Shown: piece after piece, positions 6,157 to 7,072 of the stretch
How positions within the stretch are numbered: position 1 is the first letter of the stretch
Layout of the letters: every line of letters begins with the position of its first letter
From: an uncultured Candidatus Altimarinota bacterium
GTDB taxonomy: Bacteria > Patescibacteriota > Gracilibacteria > BD1-5 > UBA6164
Assembly: GCA_937944175.1 (NCBI GenBank)
Contig: CALDZW010000001.1
Coordinates: 1 to 7,072 of the forward strand
Direction of reading: 5' to 3'
DNA: 7,072 nt
The notes under the pieces: model-generated
The model's input: only the letters and a program-made list of their open reading frames with translations
Databases searched by the model: none
Told to the model about the DNA's origin: nothing
Position numbers and translations under genes: made by a program

Positions 6157-6900
6157 ATGACTCTGTTAATCATTTCATTTTTTGCTTGAATACTCACTAT
6201 TCTAGCTCCCTGTGTTCTTCCACTCCTCCCAATTATATTAGGAGCCAGTGCTTGATCAAGTGAGGATAAGTATAAGCCATATATCATCATTGCTGCTCTT
6301 TCAGTATCTATTATCATTTTTACTATGCTGGTGCAAGCAACTACAGTGCTTTCAGGAATAGATACAAAAACACTCACTAAAGCCTCATGAGTTATTATAC
6401 TCTTTTTCTGAATCATCACTATTTTTCCTAATCTATGGAAAAAAATCACTACAAAGATGTGATTTTCAGATAAATCTAACAAGTTAATGAATTCTGCAAG
6501 TCAGAAATGATGACATTGAGGAAGTGTGCTTCTTGGAATATCTCTTGGTCCTGTATTTACAAGCTGTAGTCCTACATATGGAATAATTCTTTCAATCATT
6601 ATAGCATGAGAATATATGTCTTGAGTGGTTAATCTAGTTTCATATACGTTGTGATTGGCTGTTATTCTTCTCTTTATTGCAGTTCTTGGACAAAAGTTTG
6701 TAAAAAAACTTTCATTTCTCTCTGACCCCAATGGTCTGTTTAAAAAAATATTGTGAATAATATTTTTACTCGTATGACTTGCAATAATCACAGGTACTGA
6801 CAAAGTGATTGAAGCATATATACTTACAGAGCTTTGATGGTTTGGTGCTCTAGATTTTGAACAATGAATTATAGATAAAGCAGGAATTGAATATAGATAA
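6157..6900 (+). CDS. ccdA-like: CcdA/DsbD-type transmembrane thiol-disulfide carrier
   Basis: 247 aa, invisible under the standard code because at least 15 of its 26 glycines are TGA. CcdA and the DsbD membrane domain pass electrons from cytoplasmic thioredoxin to extracytoplasmic acceptors through two membrane Cys. Both are present: LAPCVLPLLP in TM1 (C19) and FTSCSPTYG in TM4 (C137). Hydrophobic helices lie roughly at 2-28, 42-65, 74-92, 121-150, 155-178 and 194-212, the six-helix layout and length of CcdA. No thioredoxin domain is fused; the triple-thioredoxin lipoprotein upstream is the obvious partner. The ATG at 6157 gives the typical N-terminus MTLLIISFFAGILTILAPC; upstream in frame lies a TAA at 6124, and there is no Shine-Dalgarno. 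The CcdA-like family is firm; cytochrome c maturation is not implied, since no haem gene is visible. Confidence 0.93.
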
Positions 6901-6920
6901 CATATGTATAAAAAATAGAT

Positions 6921-6939
6921 ATAGTAATTACGTTACTAT
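6921..6939. repeat. 7-bp inverted repeat ahead of the terminator
   Basis: ATAGTAA (6921-6927) and TTACTAT (6933-6939) are exact reverse complements around a 5-nt loop, 20 nt after the CcdA stop and 10 nt before the strong terminator. It has no T tract of its own. It could stabilise the 3' end of the transcript or be incidental. Confidence 0.35.
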
Positions 6940-6949
6940 CAACCAAAAA

Positions 6950-6980
6950 ATCCCAACTTGTTTCAGGTTGGGATCTTTTT
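6950..6980 (+). terminator. Strong intrinsic terminator after the CcdA gene, probably bidirectional
   Basis: Arms ATCCCAACTTG (6950-6960) and CAGGTTGGGAT (6964-6974) form an 11-bp stem with one G-U pair and a 3-nt loop, followed by CTTTTT. The A run at 6945-6950 supplies a U tract for transcripts from the minus strand, so a leftward gene at the right edge could use the same hairpin. It is by far the most GC-rich hairpin in the window and closes the thioredoxin-CcdA unit. Confidence 0.88.
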
Positions 6981-7072
6981 ACATTCTAGGGAGTATGATT
7001 TCTCATTTGAAGATACTTAATATTCAGTGAAAAGTTTTCATATTCTGTTTTCTTAAAGTAGAAATATAGGAT
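6979..7072 (-). CDS. 3' end of an unidentified leftward gene (partial)
   Basis: On the minus strand a frame open from the window edge ends at TAA (6981-6979), directly beside the bidirectional terminator. With TGA as Gly its last residues read FHGILSIFKGEIILPRM, with two TGA codons. A competing minus-strand frame without TGA ends at TAG (6988-6986) and reads YLQMRNHTP at its end. The terminator's A tract favours some convergent gene ending here. The fragment is too short to name or to settle the frame. Confidence 0.35.

Noticed and set aside
6144..6803. Two minus-strand ORFs (6482-6144 and 6803-6501)
   Set aside because: They are open only because the CcdA gene on the other strand has its own composition; the plus strand with TGA = Gly gives an intact six-helix carrier with both catalytic Cys.
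133..6900. A run of pseudogenes with many premature TGA stops
   Set aside because: Every interruption is TGA, never an out-of-place TAA or TAG, and each falls where Gly is expected; there are no frameshifts. A recoded UGA explains all of them.
4808..6900. TGA as selenocysteine or as Trp (code 4)
   Set aside because: The TGA codons are too many, no SECIS-like element is needed, and family alignments and the internal repeats give Gly at these sites; TGG is used for Trp.
6995..7069. Small plus-strand ORF beginning MISHLKILN after a GGGAG sequence
   Set aside because: Only 24 codons, no family, opposite the presumed end of a leftward gene; the GGGAG is the only purine-rich site near an ATG but stands alone.
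1..7072. CRISPR arrays, tRNA or rRNA genes, insertion sequences
   Set aside because: No short regularly spaced repeats, no cloverleaf or conserved rRNA segments and no transposase motifs were seen; the only tandem repeats are coding thioredoxin domains.

Overview
The window (about 30% GC by eye) reads as chromosome of a Patescibacteria/CPR bacterium that uses genetic code 25, in which UGA encodes glycine. That points to Absconditabacteria (SR1) or Gracilibacteria (BD1-5/GN02). Under the standard code every gene here falls into fragments broken by TGA. When TGA is read as Gly, seven intact genes appear and the family glycines reappear at TGA codons, for example the NPAG and TGSAQG motifs of a PhzF protein, the FAD-binding glycines of an oxidase and the TM1 glycine of a CcdA protein. 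TGG is still used for Trp.

Layout. Positions 1-4675 hold a leftward (minus-strand) array, in transcription order: a GNAT-like acetyltransferase (4675-4151), a TtcA-like tRNA thiolation PP-loop ATPase (4067-3318), a HhH-GPD/AGOG-like putative DNA glycosylase (3284-2553), a membrane-anchored FAD-linked oxidase of the VAO/aldonolactone oxidase type (2528-1077), a PhzF-family protein (1038-133), and the first codons of a further gene leaving the window at base 1. Gaps are 24-84 bp, so the array may be partly an operon. Several genes nevertheless carry a -10-like hexamer a few bases before the ATG and none has a recognisable Shine-Dalgarno, which suggests separate, short-leader or leaderless transcripts.

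Positions 4676-4807 are a divergent promoter region. Rightward from it lies a lipoprotein of 396 aa built of three tandem thioredoxin-like domains, each with a CGTC active site (4808-5998). After a 158-bp gap comes a six-helix CcdA/DsbD-type electron carrier (6157-6900), closed by a strong, probably bidirectional terminator (6950-6980). A leftward gene probably ends against that terminator at the right edge.

Working together: CcdA is expected to carry reducing equivalents from cytoplasmic thioredoxin across the membrane to its C19/C137 pair and hand them to the lipid-anchored triple thioredoxin. This would be a two-gene extracytoplasmic thiol-disulfide relay. Its unusual points are the triplication, the CGTC active site, and a His in all three domains where thioredoxins normally have the cis-proline. 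The leftward genes look like housekeeping and small-molecule functions (tRNA modification, DNA repair, acetyl transfer, oxidase, isomerase) with no single evident pathway.
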